Assembly: GCA_002841975.1 (NCBI GenBank)
Contig: PHBQ01000011.1
Coordinates: 1 to 45,454, forward strand
Reading direction: 5' to 3'
DNA: 45,454 bases
Source of the DNA: Candidatus Cloacimonetes bacterium HGW-Cloacimonetes-1
GTDB lineage: Bacteria; Cloacimonadota; Cloacimonadia; Cloacimonadales; Cloacimonadaceae
Positions 18,396 to 27,200 of this stretch are shown here, one piece after another. The first letter of the stretch is position 1; the number at the start of each line of letters is the position of its first letter. The notes below the pieces were generated by a model. It saw only the letters and a list, made by a program, of their open reading frames with translations. It was not told where the DNA came from and ran no database searches. Position numbers and translations under genes: made by a program.

Positions 18396-18970
18396 GTAAT
18401 TTCTCCTTCCGAGATAAAGCTCTCGCTCAATCTATCCTGCACAATATCTTCCTTTAGCTCTTCCAAAGTCAGGATCACATCCTGATGAAACCGCGTACCC
18501 AATGCCTTCAGATGTTTCATGGCAAAGGGATCCACACCAGTTTTCATAAATTCAGAGCAATGGGGAGTTTTGTGCATAATTTCTATTTCAGTTATCATGC
18601 TCAGGCGTTTGTCTATCACTTGTAGCATCTCTTGCTTGGTAAATATGCGGTTTGAAAAGGACAGTGCAATCCAAAATTCATGAGGGGAGTCCTGCTCTCC
18701 GGTCAGGGATTTGTACAGCAATTTGCGCAGGTACTCCCGGCCCTTGGGACACAGGGAAAACACAGTACGCGGGGGATTGTTCCCCTCGGCAATCTGTTGC
18801 CCACAGATGTATGCGCCGCTTTCCAGGGTCTGGAGCGCTTTGTAGATGGACGGCAGCTTGATCCCCGCCCAGATGCTAAAGCGTTGCTCCGAAACCATCT
18901 GGCCGATTCTATAACCGTACATGGGCTCATTGTTCAAGAACCCCAGTACTACCATATGTGCTTTTGACAT
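18392..18970 (-). CDS. PadR-family transcriptional regulator
   Basis: A 192-residue regulator with an N-terminal winged helix. VVLGFLNNEPMYGYRIGQMV is the PadR signature, and KLPSIYKALQTLESGAYI forms the recognition region, followed by a wing with RTVFSLCPKGREYL. The C-terminal helical part (about 90-190) resembles the dimerisation arm of the longer PadR class. It is first in the operon and overlaps the channel gene by four bases. PadR proteins beside efflux genes usually repress their own operon and are released by a pump substrate; here that is inference. A candidate operator lies just upstream. Confidence 0.9.
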   Translation of the reverse strand: MSKAHMVVLGFLNNEPMYGYRIGQMVSEQRFSIWAGIKLPSIYKALQTLESGAYICGQQIAEGNNPPRTVFSLCPKGREYLRKLLYKSLTGEQDSPHEFWIALSFSNRIFTKQEMLQVIDKRLSMITEIEIMHKTPHCSEFMKTGVDPFAMKHLKALGTRFHQDVILTLEELKEDIVQDRLSESFISEGEIT

Positions 18971-18989
18971 GTTTGTACCTCACTGTTGC

Positions 18990-19029
18990 AGATAGTCATA
19001 TCTACAGTAATCTACTTTCTAATAGTCAA
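18990..19029 (-). promoter_or_regulatory. PadR operon promoter with candidate operator
   Basis: On the minus strand, TTGACT (19029-19024) is followed after 17 bases by TGTAGA (19006-19001), a weak -10. An inverted repeat, AGATA and TATCT around a four-base centre (18990-19003), covers the downstream edge of this -10. A perfect eight-base palindrome TAGTACTA lies just upstream (19035-19042). Placement suits an autorepressor; binding is not shown. Confidence 0.45.
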
Positions 19030-19156
19030 TATAATAGTACTAGCATTTCGAGCAAGTTTTTTCTTCGGGATTGTGTAAAATACATCTACTTGTTTCGAGG
19101 TTGTCAGATATATTGTATCCTATGAATGTTTGGTAAAAATAGTGGGATGGGTAATT

Positions 19157-19179
19157 GGGCGAGCGCAACTCGCCCCTAC
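19157..19179 (-). repeat. REP hairpin a
   Basis: Stem GGGCGAG/CTCGCCC (7 bp) around CGCAA, followed by CTAC. Read on the minus strand this is a GTAG foot, then stem, then loop TTGCG: the layout known for REP elements recognised by RAYT transposases. Confidence 0.85.
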
Positions 19180-19288
19180 GAGGCGTGATGAAGCCCGTGA
19201 ACCAAATAGATCCCCTACGAGGTGAGTATGAAGTTAGGATGCAAACAAACAGAACCTAGATTATTTCCAGAGTATGAGATTGGTTGTT

Positions 19289-19311
19289 GTAGGGGCGGAT
19301 TGCGTCCGCCC
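19289..19311 (+). repeat. REP hairpin b
   Basis: GTAG foot (19289-19292) then stem GGGCGGA/TCCGCCC around loop TTGCG (19300-19304). Opposite orientation to hairpin a, with compensating changes in the stem (GA/TC in place of AG/CT), so the structure, not just sequence, is conserved. Confidence 0.87.
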
Positions 19312-19373
19312 AATCCATACCATGTTACAGGACGACAGACATGAAAATCGGAATGTCTCCACCCAACGGCAAT

Positions 19374-19396
19374 GTAGGGGCGGATTGCGTCCGCCC
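19374..19396 (+). repeat. REP hairpin c
   Basis: Identical in foot, stem and loop to hairpin b, and 69 bases upstream of the RAYT start. The bases after it (AAATCATC) also match those after the partial copy inside the RAYT gene. Confidence 0.87.
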
Positions 19397-19464
19397 AAAT
19401 CATCCCTTGATACATTATAGCATTATGGTAATGCAACTTACCATCATAGTGGGAGGACACTATC

Positions 19465-19980
19465 GTGAACTTTGATCCCAAGGAGCATCACAGACATTCT
19501 ATCCGGCTAAAAGGCTATGACTATTCGAGCCAGGGGGCGTATTTTGTGACTATCTGCAGTTTTGAGAAAAAGTGTATCTTTGGCAAAGTAGCGGATGGGG
19601 AAATGGCCTTGAATGAATATGGTAAACTCGTAGCAGATGAATGGATAAAATGCGGCGAAATACGCCAGGATGTCGTATTGCATGAGTTTGTGGTCATGCC
19701 CAATCATTTTCATGGGATTGTATTTCTTCACAGCGACGATGAAGCCACGGATTGCGTCCGCCCAAAATCATCGGAATTGGGGAAGATGCTGGCAGGATAC
19801 AAAGCTGCAGTGTCGTCACAGCTAAAACGATCAGGCTTTGCCGGGAATGTTTGGCAGCGAAACTACTACGAGCATATCATACGCAATGAAGAGGATTTGA
19901 ATAGCATCATAGATTACATAGCACAAAACCCACTAAACTGGTCAAAGGACAGTCTGCATACCGTACATGAGGTAGAATAG
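19465..19980 (+). CDS. REP-associated tyrosine transposase (RAYT, Y1/HUH family)
   Basis: A 171-residue single-strand DNA transposase of the IS200/Y1 superfamily, REP-associated branch. The HUH metal motif is HFH in VVMPNHFHGIVFL (His81, His83). The catalytic tyrosine is Tyr134 or Tyr135 in WQRNYYEHIIRNEEDLN, and the family tail DYIAQNPLNW follows. I use the GTG start at 19465 because GGGAGG (19451-19456) lies eight bases upstream and the family N-terminus, RHSIRLKGYDYSSQGAYFVT, needs it. REP hairpins flank it on both sides, the known context for these enzymes. Residues 95-102 (TDCVRPKS) are encoded by a partial REP sequence. The gene looks intact. Confidence 0.92.
   Translation: MNFDPKEHHRHSIRLKGYDYSSQGAYFVTICSFEKKCIFGKVADGEMALNEYGKLVADEWIKCGEIRQDVVLHEFVVMPNHFHGIVFLHSDDEATDCVRPKSSELGKMLAGYKAAVSSQLKRSGFAGNVWQRNYYEHIIRNEEDLNSIIDYIAQNPLNWSKDSLHTVHEVE
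19748..19766 (+). repeat. Partial REP copy inside the RAYT gene
   Basis: CGGATTGCGTCCGCCCAAA is identical to the loop, right stem and flank of hairpins b and c, but the GTAG foot and most of the left stem are absent. It is read in frame as part of TDCVRPKS, in the loop between the HUH motif and the helix leading to the catalytic tyrosine. Confidence 0.85.
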
Positions 19981-20002
19981 TAAAATTTGTTTCAGCCACA
20001 TT

Positions 20003-20025
20003 GGGCGAGCGCAACTCGCCCCTAC
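20003..20025 (-). repeat. REP hairpin e
   Basis: Identical stem, loop and CTAC end to hairpin a, in the same orientation, 22 bases after the RAYT stop. Hairpins a and e therefore bracket the gene as direct copies, with b and c inverted between a and the gene. Confidence 0.87.
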
Positions 20026-20088
20026 GGAGCATTCTGTCATTTTGTATTGTTTTCACAGGCTTTTTCACACCACGGACGATGGCATGGC

Positions 20089-20109
20089 ACTTCCGTGGCG
20101 ATTCCCTCG
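20089..20109 (+). repeat. Dispersed 21-nt repeat, copy 1
   Basis: A 21-base stretch (beginning ACTTCCGTGGCG, ending CCCTCG) is repeated exactly at 45411-45431. In both places the next 25 or so bases return to CACGAGGG, so that CCCTCG and CGAGGG can pair as a hairpin. Confidence 0.75.
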
Positions 20110-20119
20110 CGTGACAAGG

Positions 20120-20152
20120 GGTTCACGAGGGGATCACGAGGGGATCACGAGA
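20120..20152 (+). repeat. Three-unit 11-bp tandem repeat
   Basis: Three successive 11-base units: GGTTCACGAGG, GGATCACGAGG, GGATCACGAGA. The first unit is the right arm of the dispersed-repeat hairpin, so the tandem may have arisen by slippage at that arm. Confidence 0.8.
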
Positions 20153-20430
20153 GATTGCAGTAGGGGCGAATGGCGGTTTGACTGTATTATGATATCCGAT
20201 TTGACAGTACCGCAGTGAGAGCAATATCTCGCAACCGATTATGAAAACCAGATTCGGATTTGAAATGTTCGTAGTCCAATGGAGGAGCCCCTCGTGGGCG
20301 CATGTTGTTGACAAAGCTAGCCCTCGTGGGCGACATCCGATAGCGACGGGTTCGGAGTGCCGCAGGCACGAAGACCCTCGTGATGGTTCCACTCCCCGAT
20401 AAAGCCCTTCACGGGCGACACAATCATGCC

Positions 20431-22983
20431 CTACATCTGATTTCTGTGCTTTTTCTGAATCATTTTTAGTGCTTCAAACCACATGATACTCAGTAATCCT
20501 GCTCCCAGGCAGATAGCCAGATCGACGGCATGCAAAGGATAGAAATGGAACAAGCGGTTAAGCCCGGGAACATGGGTTATCAGTCCAATCAGCCCTAAAA
20601 CCCCTATCACCAGCCACATCATGGCAGGATTGGGAGTTTTGAGGATTTGAATCAGATTGTTTCTCCACGATCTGTTGGTAATTATCAGTCCAATATTAGA
20701 AAACACCAGTGTTGTATAGGTAAACGCCCGCACTTCATCAGTTGATCTTCCCAGTCTTAGCCCTATGAAATACACGGCTATCAGGATTGCCAGAACAGAA
20801 AATCCCTGCAGTAATGATATAAAAACCATCGATTTACCAAACAAGGGCTCATTAATACCTCTGGGAGGACGCTCCATCACATCTGCTTCTTCTTTTTCCA
20901 TCTCGAATACTACCGAACAAGCCGGATCAATAATCAGCTCCAGAAATACAATATGTATCGGCAGGAACACCAAGGGATATCCCTTGATCAAGACCGGCAG
21001 CAGAGCCATTCCTGCTATTGGCACATGAATGGACAGGATGTAGGCAATAGCTTTTTGTAGGTTGTCAAATACTCTGCGCCCCATCTTAACGGCACTGACA
21101 ATGGAAGAGAAATCATCATCGATCAGCACCAGGGAAGATGCTTCTCTGGCTACATCCGTTCCTCTTTGCCCCATCGCTATGCCAATATTGGCAGCCTTTA
21201 AGGCAGGAGCATCATTCACTCCGTCGCCTGTCATTGCCACGATCTCGCCATTTGCCTTCAGTGCTTTAACGATACGCAGCTTCTGTTCGGGCACTACTCT
21301 GGCAAATATTGTTGTATGCATAATGCGCTCTGCCAGAACATCATCGCTCATATTGTTCAGCTCTTCTCCGGTTATCACATTTTCCACTTCTTTGAGCCCA
21401 ATGGTTCTGCCAATGGCCTTTGCCGTACAGGGGTAATCGCCCGTAATCATGATAATCCTGATACCGGCTTTGTAACATTCCTGCACTGCACCCGGAACCG
21501 TATCTCTGCAAGGATCGGCAAACCCGATTAACCCGCAAAATTTGTAACTGAAACCTTCTTGCCGATCAGGAAGGTCTGGTCCTGCATAGTCGGCAATAGC
21601 CACGCCCAAGACCCTCAAGCCCTGTTCTGCCATCTCGGTTACCTTCGCTAAAACTTCCCCGGCTTTGTCCGATGCCATCCTGCACAAGCCGATAATCGCC
21701 TCCGGTGAACCCTTGGCGGCAACCCTAAATTCACCCGCGACATCAGTTTGCCACACATTGGTCATCGCTCGCAAATCATTGCTAAGGGGGTATTCCTTGA
21801 TGATTTGCCAAGCTTGAAGCTCTTGATATTTTGCCGGAATCGTATTTGTAAGTGCTTCATGAATAGCCTTTTCCATGGGATCAAAGGGGTCTTTCATGCT
21901 ACTCAGCACGCTGTTTAACAGTAATTTCTCATTCTGTGCAGGTAATTGTTTGTTTTGTTCTTTACCAATGTCGCTATAGCCATCCGCAGTCCAGATTCTT
22001 TGCACTGTCATGCGGTTGTAAGTAAGCGTCCCCGTTTTGTCTGTACACAGCACCGTTGCCGAACCCAAAGTTTCGATGGCAGGCATTCTCCTGGTGAGAA
22101 CGTTCTTGCGGGACATGCGCCAGGCACCTAAAGCCAAAAAAACGGTTAGCACCACAGGAAACTCTTCCGGAAGGATTGCCATGGCAAGAGTTAAACCGGT
22201 CAAGAAGGCTTCTATGATATTGCCACGGGTAAGGTAGTACAGAATCCCCACCAAAACACACAAACAAGCCCCAATAATCGCAATATTTTTCACTAAGCGA
22301 CCTGTTTCTTTGCTTAGCTTGGTTTCTTCTTCTTTTACCGATTGCAGTGATTTACCGATCTTGCCCAGTTCAGAAAGCTCTCCGATGGCATATACCAGCA
22401 CTATGGCATTACCGCCCACAACCAATGAGCCTGAATAGACAAAAGGCAGATCATCTCCCCCGGGCTGCACAGACTGCTTTTTGCCATCCCAAAGCTGTTT
22501 ATGCACCGGTACTGATTCGCCGGTAAGCAGTGATTCGTCGATACTTAAATTGCTGCTTTCCAATACATAGGAATCCGCAGGGACTCTATCGCCTTCCACC
22601 AGGACAAGCAAATCGTCCAAAACTACTTCCCGTCCGGGAATCCTTTGGCGAACACCTGCTCTGATTACGAGGGCTCTGGGGCTGGAGAGATCGCGTAAAG
22701 CGTCTAATGCACGTTCTGTTTTACGCTCTTGATACAATGTGATGCCCATTACCATGAACACAAAGCCTAAGAGCATCAATGCTTCCTGTAGATCGCCCAG
22801 GATCAGATAGAGGGTTCCGCAGGCTACTAAAAGCAAGAACATAGGTTCCCGGATAACGCCAAATAATATAGCCCAGATACTGCGCGCTTTGGTTGATGGT
22901 AATTCGTTGTAACCGCAACTGATGCGGCGTTGCTGCACTTCCGATTGGCTTAAGCCATGGTTGTCGTTTGTGTTCTGTGACAT
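20431..22983 (-). CDS. P2-like cation-translocating P-type ATPase
   Basis: An 850-residue ion pump with an N-terminal cation-ATPase domain (LSQSEVQQRRISCGYNELPS), actuator motif LTGESVPV, phosphorylation motif DKTGTLT (Asp315), and TGDGVNDAPALKAANIGIAMG in the hinge. The overall form is P2A-like, so calcium is the default guess. However, the membrane-four site reads PEEFP (272-276), not the PEGLP usual in calcium pumps, and the sixth helix reads LELIIDPACS, where the usual N..TD pattern is absent. The transported ion is therefore uncertain. Ribosome site AGAGGAAAG precedes the start. It stands alone, separated by repeat-rich DNA on its downstream side. Confidence 0.88.
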   Translation of the reverse strand: MSQNTNDNHGLSQSEVQQRRISCGYNELPSTKARSIWAILFGVIREPMFLLLVACGTLYLILGDLQEALMLLGFVFMVMGITLYQERKTERALDALRDLSSPRALVIRAGVRQRIPGREVVLDDLLVLVEGDRVPADSYVLESSNLSIDESLLTGESVPVHKQLWDGKKQSVQPGGDDLPFVYSGSLVVGGNAIVLVYAIGELSELGKIGKSLQSVKEEETKLSKETGRLVKNIAIIGACLCVLVGILYYLTRGNIIEAFLTGLTLAMAILPEEFPVVLTVFLALGAWRMSRKNVLTRRMPAIETLGSATVLCTDKTGTLTYNRMTVQRIWTADGYSDIGKEQNKQLPAQNEKLLLNSVLSSMKDPFDPMEKAIHEALTNTIPAKYQELQAWQIIKEYPLSNDLRAMTNVWQTDVAGEFRVAAKGSPEAIIGLCRMASDKAGEVLAKVTEMAEQGLRVLGVAIADYAGPDLPDRQEGFSYKFCGLIGFADPCRDTVPGAVQECYKAGIRIIMITGDYPCTAKAIGRTIGLKEVENVITGEELNNMSDDVLAERIMHTTIFARVVPEQKLRIVKALKANGEIVAMTGDGVNDAPALKAANIGIAMGQRGTDVAREASSLVLIDDDFSSIVSAVKMGRRVFDNLQKAIAYILSIHVPIAGMALLPVLIKGYPLVFLPIHIVFLELIIDPACSVVFEMEKEEADVMERPPRGINEPLFGKSMVFISLLQGFSVLAILIAVYFIGLRLGRSTDEVRAFTYTTLVFSNIGLIITNRSWRNNLIQILKTPNPAMMWLVIGVLGLIGLITHVPGLNRLFHFYPLHAVDLAICLGAGLLSIMWFEALKMIQKKHRNQM

Positions 22984-23558
22984 TACTTTCCTCTCAAGAT
23001 TTTATTCAGGGGGGAAGGATTATGTCGTAGGTTCAATTGCTAGTATGAGAAAGAACCTGCCGGACTATTCCTTCGTTTGGTATCCCGATTGGTTTTTCTG
23101 CCAATCCGGATAACTACGGAGGGAAGTCCCACAGTACAAATAAACTGCTGCTTATCTTATAAGCCCGGTATGCGGTGCATTATCTGCTCCGGAACCTGCT
23201 CTTCCCAGTTAGAACAATAATTTCATCTGATAGATTTGTGTCAATTTATTTAGGTATGGTCACATTGTATCGCCCTGCCGACTGTTGAGGTCTCTTGGTC
23301 ATGGTCTAGTAACTGCACACGCCTCGTGTGCACACTGTAGAGGCGACTGTGAACACGGCGAGTGAACAGGGACTCCCGTGCCATTTTTCCAGAAGAGTAG
23401 ACACACTGCCGATACGTTTAACTTCGCTAGCTATAAGGAAGCATCGCCTGTGTCGAGGGTGAGTTTAAAGGTTTACTCTGGTATTTTTACATATATATTG
23501 ACTTAATTCTCATACTGTAACGAGTGTAAAATTTACTAAACTACCAAAGGAGATCATC
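22984..23558. other. 575-base intergenic region, divergent promoters and a hairpin repeat
   Basis: No gene seen. On the minus strand TTGACA (23244-23239) could serve the P-type ATPase, but the -10 is poor and the distance long. The perfect hairpin repeat at 23309-23331 lies here. A smaller imperfect hairpin, CCGATTGG with CCAATCCGG, sits near 23087-23112. On the plus strand TTGACT (23498-23503) precedes the small membrane protein without a clear -10. Confidence 0.5.
23309..23331 (+). repeat. 23-nt hairpin repeat, copy 1
   Basis: Contains GCACACG-CCT-CGTGTGC, a seven-bp stem. The full 23 bases recur exactly at 30265-30287 in the same orientation. Confidence 0.85.
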
Positions 23559-23981
23559 ATGCAACCAGTAGCACAAGCACAAACAGCGAGTTCGGTATTA
23601 GGTACTTTAATATTCATTGGAATCGTAGTGTTAATCTACTTCTTCGCCAGTAGATCCAAGAGAAAAAAGGAAGCAATTTTCAACACAGTGAATAACTCAA
23701 TGTTCTCAAACATGTCTGTGAAAAACTATCCTGTGATTTCTACGATATCAAAGTTGTTTCAAGTTTTCGGAGTTCTATTAATACTGGCAGGTGTGATGGC
23801 AATGGGGTACTTCGGTGACATACATCAAACTGCTCTCGGAGTGATATTATTAGTAGTATCCATCTTCTTTTCGATCATTTCTTTCGGTATCTCTGAAGTA
23901 CTGATTGTGGTTGTTGACATTTCAAAGAGCGCTATGGGGATTCTGCAGCAGGTATCATCGAAGAATACTAACAACTCATAA
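23559..23981 (+). CDS. Small membrane protein of unknown function
   Basis: A 140-residue protein with a good AAAGGAG ribosome site. I do not recognise it. There is one hydrophobic segment near the N-terminus (about 12-30), then a short basic stretch (SRSKRKKEA). A pair of strongly hydrophobic segments follows (about 66-85 and 90-118), ending in a polar tail. It lies alone in about 1.3 kb of DNA with few other coding signals, more AT-rich than its surroundings, and 310 bases before the sensor kinase. A role with the kinase is possible but unsupported. The reading frame is open and the start signal strong, so I think it is a real gene. Confidence 0.6.
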   Translation: MQPVAQAQTASSVLGTLIFIGIVVLIYFFASRSKRKKEAIFNTVNNSMFSNMSVKNYPVISTISKLFQVFGVLLILAGVMAMGYFGDIHQTALGVILLVVSIFFSIISFGISEVLIVVVDISKSAMGILQQVSSKNTNNS

Positions 23982-24291
23982 TCAGCGTTTCGTCTCGATT
24001 TACAAAGACCGGAAACGGTATTTTGGCTTCGACTTCTTCAATATAGAAGCCTCTTTTAGTGTGCGGATAATTGCGTCGTCCTCCCGGACTAAAACTATGA
24101 GGGAGTGACTTCAATAAAATACTTGACAATATTTAATACTTGTTTTACCAACGGGTTTGAGTCATATTATTATGATAACTCTCAGGTTATTATTAATGGG
24201 TTCTTAAATGTTGTAACCCTATCCATATAGGCATTAGGAGATTTGCCATTAGGCAATCGTTCTGTTTTTTAGATCCGTGTGTGAGGTGCAG
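23982..24291. other. Intergenic region before the sensor kinase
   Basis: No gene seen. After a terminator-like hairpin the DNA is AT-rich. A perfect TTGACA (24123-24128) with a weak TACCAA 17 bases on is the only promoter-like pair I find for the kinase. Confidence 0.5.
24025..24057 (+). terminator. Possible terminator after the small membrane protein
   Basis: GGCTTC (24025-24030) pairs with GAAGCC (24046-24051), followed by TCTTTT. The loop is 15 bases long, so the structure is only moderately convincing. Confidence 0.35.
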
Positions 24292-27200
24292 ATGAAGTAT
24301 AATTTCGAGCGCTTATGGAAACCTGTGGAAATCCTGATTTCTTTGGTGATAATCTTTGTATTGATAGGCTTGTTTAACTGGCTCAATAACACATGGCAGT
24401 TAATGGAATTTGCGGTAGATTATGTGCCCATGGCTCCCACTACGGCAATCACCCTTTTATTATTATGCATTTGTACTCTCTACTCCAATTCCTGGTCCCA
24501 TAACCGTGTTAATAAACGCATATTTAATATCCTTGCCACTCTCATTACGCTTTACACTAGCTGGGTAATAATCCTCAGAGTACTAAATCTCGGTGTTCCC
24601 TGGATTGACCGGGTGATAGCCGGGCAGCAACAAATATCCAATGTCCCTATAGGAGTGATGTCTCCGGTCACTGCTTTTGTAGCAATACTATCCCTGCTTT
24701 CCATCTTAGCGGGTACCACAGGCGATCAAACCAAAAGAGGCTTGCGAAAAGCCGGATTGACCATTTCGACACTCATTATTCTGTTTTGCCTGACCGTAGT
24801 ATTGAGTTACGCTGCCGGGATGCCATTGTTTTTTGGGATCCGTCTTATCCCAATGGCTTTGTTCACAGCCCTGGCATTTCTTTTCCTGAATATTGCCCTT
24901 GCAATTATGTATGGTCCTCAGAGCTGGAAGCAGGATATCTTTGGGAGTTTGCAGGATGATGTCGAGTACAAATTCGGCCTGATTAGAAGAGGCACGGTTG
25001 TAACTTTTATCATTCTATCGGGGGTAATTGCCGGAGGTGGATATTTCTTTCTCCGTCAGGCGTATAAAGACGCCAGGAAAACTGCTGATAAAGAATTGAC
25101 TGCCATCGGTGATTTGAAGACAGAGCAAATCAGCAATTGGTATCAGGAAAGAATGTTGGATGCGACTCATTTACAACAAAATGAGCTGGTAAAAAGTTTG
25201 GCTATGGATATCCTGCAAGGCAAAGCAAGTGCTCATAACATCGCTCAGTTGCGACTCTGGGCCGGTAACTGGCAGAGAACCTTTGGCTATGAAAGGTTTA
25301 TGCTCTATGACGCTATGGGTCGGGAGTTGCTGGGAGAGCCAGTATTGGCTATAGAGCCGGAAGCAGACTTTGATTCTCTTTATACAAGAGCTTTGAGGGA
25401 GAACCGGATTTTTATCAAAGATTTGCATATCGACAGAAGAGTGAAAACCGGAGCAATACCGGGCATCCATATGAATATCTGGGTTCCGATCAGTATTGGC
25501 GGTGTTAATCCTGCCGGAGTATGGCTGATACAGCTGGACCCTCAACATTTTCTTTATCCCCTTATTCAGCGCTGGCCCACTTTCAGCCGCTCCGGTGAAA
25601 CGCTTTTAGTCCGCCGTGAAGGTAAGCATGTCATTTTTCTGAATGATTTGAGACACGTGAACAACATGGCATTCAAATACAAATTTGATTTGAATACCAG
25701 CTTGGCTTTGCCTGCATCCATGGCATTACGCGGTAAAACCGGTGTTGTGGAAGGGCTGGATTACCGGAACGAACCGGTCTTGGCTTCTATAGGGGCTGTC
25801 AAAGGAACTCCCTGGCACTATGTGGTCAAGATAGATCGGGATGAAATCTACCTTCCCTTGAAACACCGGATCTGGACTATCTGGGGGTTTGTCTTACTTT
25901 TGGTAATTGCAGTAGCCTTGGGTGTGGGGTTTTTTGAAAGGAACCGGGACAAGCAATGGCTGGAGCGTCAATATACTCTTAGTCGGGAACGAGCCCAGTA
26001 TGCTGAAAGAATCGCCTTACTGACCAAAAATGCCAATGACATCATTCTGACTCTGGACAAGGATTGTAACATCATTGATGCCAATCAAACGGCAATAGCA
26101 AAATACGGTTATACGGAAGATGAACTAGTTAGACTAAATTTGAATGATTTACGCTCTCCGGACATGAGAGATTTGCAGAGTGACGTGGATTGGGATTCCC
26201 TTGCCAAAGAAGGTAAAAGAACTGAAACTACACATATAACCAAAGCTGGGAGTCCCTTGATAGTGGAGATTAGTATCCATTCGATTGTGATTGAAGGTGA
26301 AATCCTGCAACAAGCAATAATTCGTGATATCACTCAACGCAAACTTGCAGAGGCTGCCCTACGTGAAAGTGATGAGGACTTAAAAGAATCACAACGGATT
26401 GCTCATGTCGGTAGCTGGCATCTGGACTTAGCCAGCAATAAGGTAAGGTGGTCGGACGAACTCTACAATATGTATGGTTTTGACTCATCTATTCCTCCAC
26501 CGCCTTATCCAGAGCATGAGAAACTATTTACAGCGGAGAGCTGGGAAAGGCTGTCCACGGCTTTGGCAGGTACTGCTGAAAAGGGAACTCCTTATGAACT
26601 GGAGCTTGAAACCGTTAAAATAGATGGGAGCAATGGCTGGATGTGGGTATATGGCTGTACAACCCAGGATGCAGACGGCAAAATTGTCGGACTGAGGGGA
26701 GCAGCTCAGGATATCACAGAACGGAAAAGGGCTGAAGTTACACTGAATACCAGCGAAAAAAGGTATCGGGATTTATTGACAATTCTCGATGTGGGCGTAG
26801 TAGTGCATGCCTCGGACACTTCGATTATAATATGTAATGCTCAAGCTTCAGAGTTATTGGGCTTGAGTGAAGAACAAATGCGTGGCCTTTTGGCCATGGA
26901 TCCATATTGGAGATTCATTCATGAGGATCGGACACCGCTATCCATCGATGAATACCCGGTCATTCAAATAGCTCATACAAAACAAGCAGTCAAAAACTTC
27001 ATCCTGGGTGTATGCAGACCTACTACCGATGATATTGTCTGGCTTTCTGTTAATGGCTTTCCCATGTTAAATGCTAAGGGCGAAATAACGGAAATAGTAA
27101 TAAGCTTCCTCGATATTACAGTAAAAAGGGAAGCAAGTGAAGCAATAAGGCAAAGCGAGGAGAGATTTAGGAAAGCTTTTATCGCCAGTCCTGACTCTAT

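Larger units (their letters stand above)
18971..19464. other. Intergenic region with PadR promoter and REP hairpins
   Basis: No gene seen. Besides the divergent-side PadR promoter it holds three REP hairpins (19157-19179, 19289-19311, 19374-19396) in mixed orientation. A short partial match, CCCCTACGAGG, occurs twice (19172-19182 and 19210-19220). Confidence 0.7.
19981..20430. other. Intergenic repeat-rich region downstream of the RAYT gene
   Basis: No credible gene; open frames here have no family features. It contains REP hairpin e, a decayed GTAGGGGCG copy near 20159-20175, the dispersed repeat at 20089-20109, an 11-bp tandem repeat (20120-20152), and several small hairpins such as GTGCC-GCA-GGCAC (20358-20370). 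Confidence 0.7.

Noticed and set aside
19157-19396. CRISPR array
   Set aside because: The repeats are inverted relative to each other and unevenly spaced, and no cas genes are present; REP elements explain them.
20123-20392. Minus-strand open frame of 89 codons as a gene
   Set aside because: It lies wholly over degenerate repeats and hairpins, has no ribosome site and no family features.
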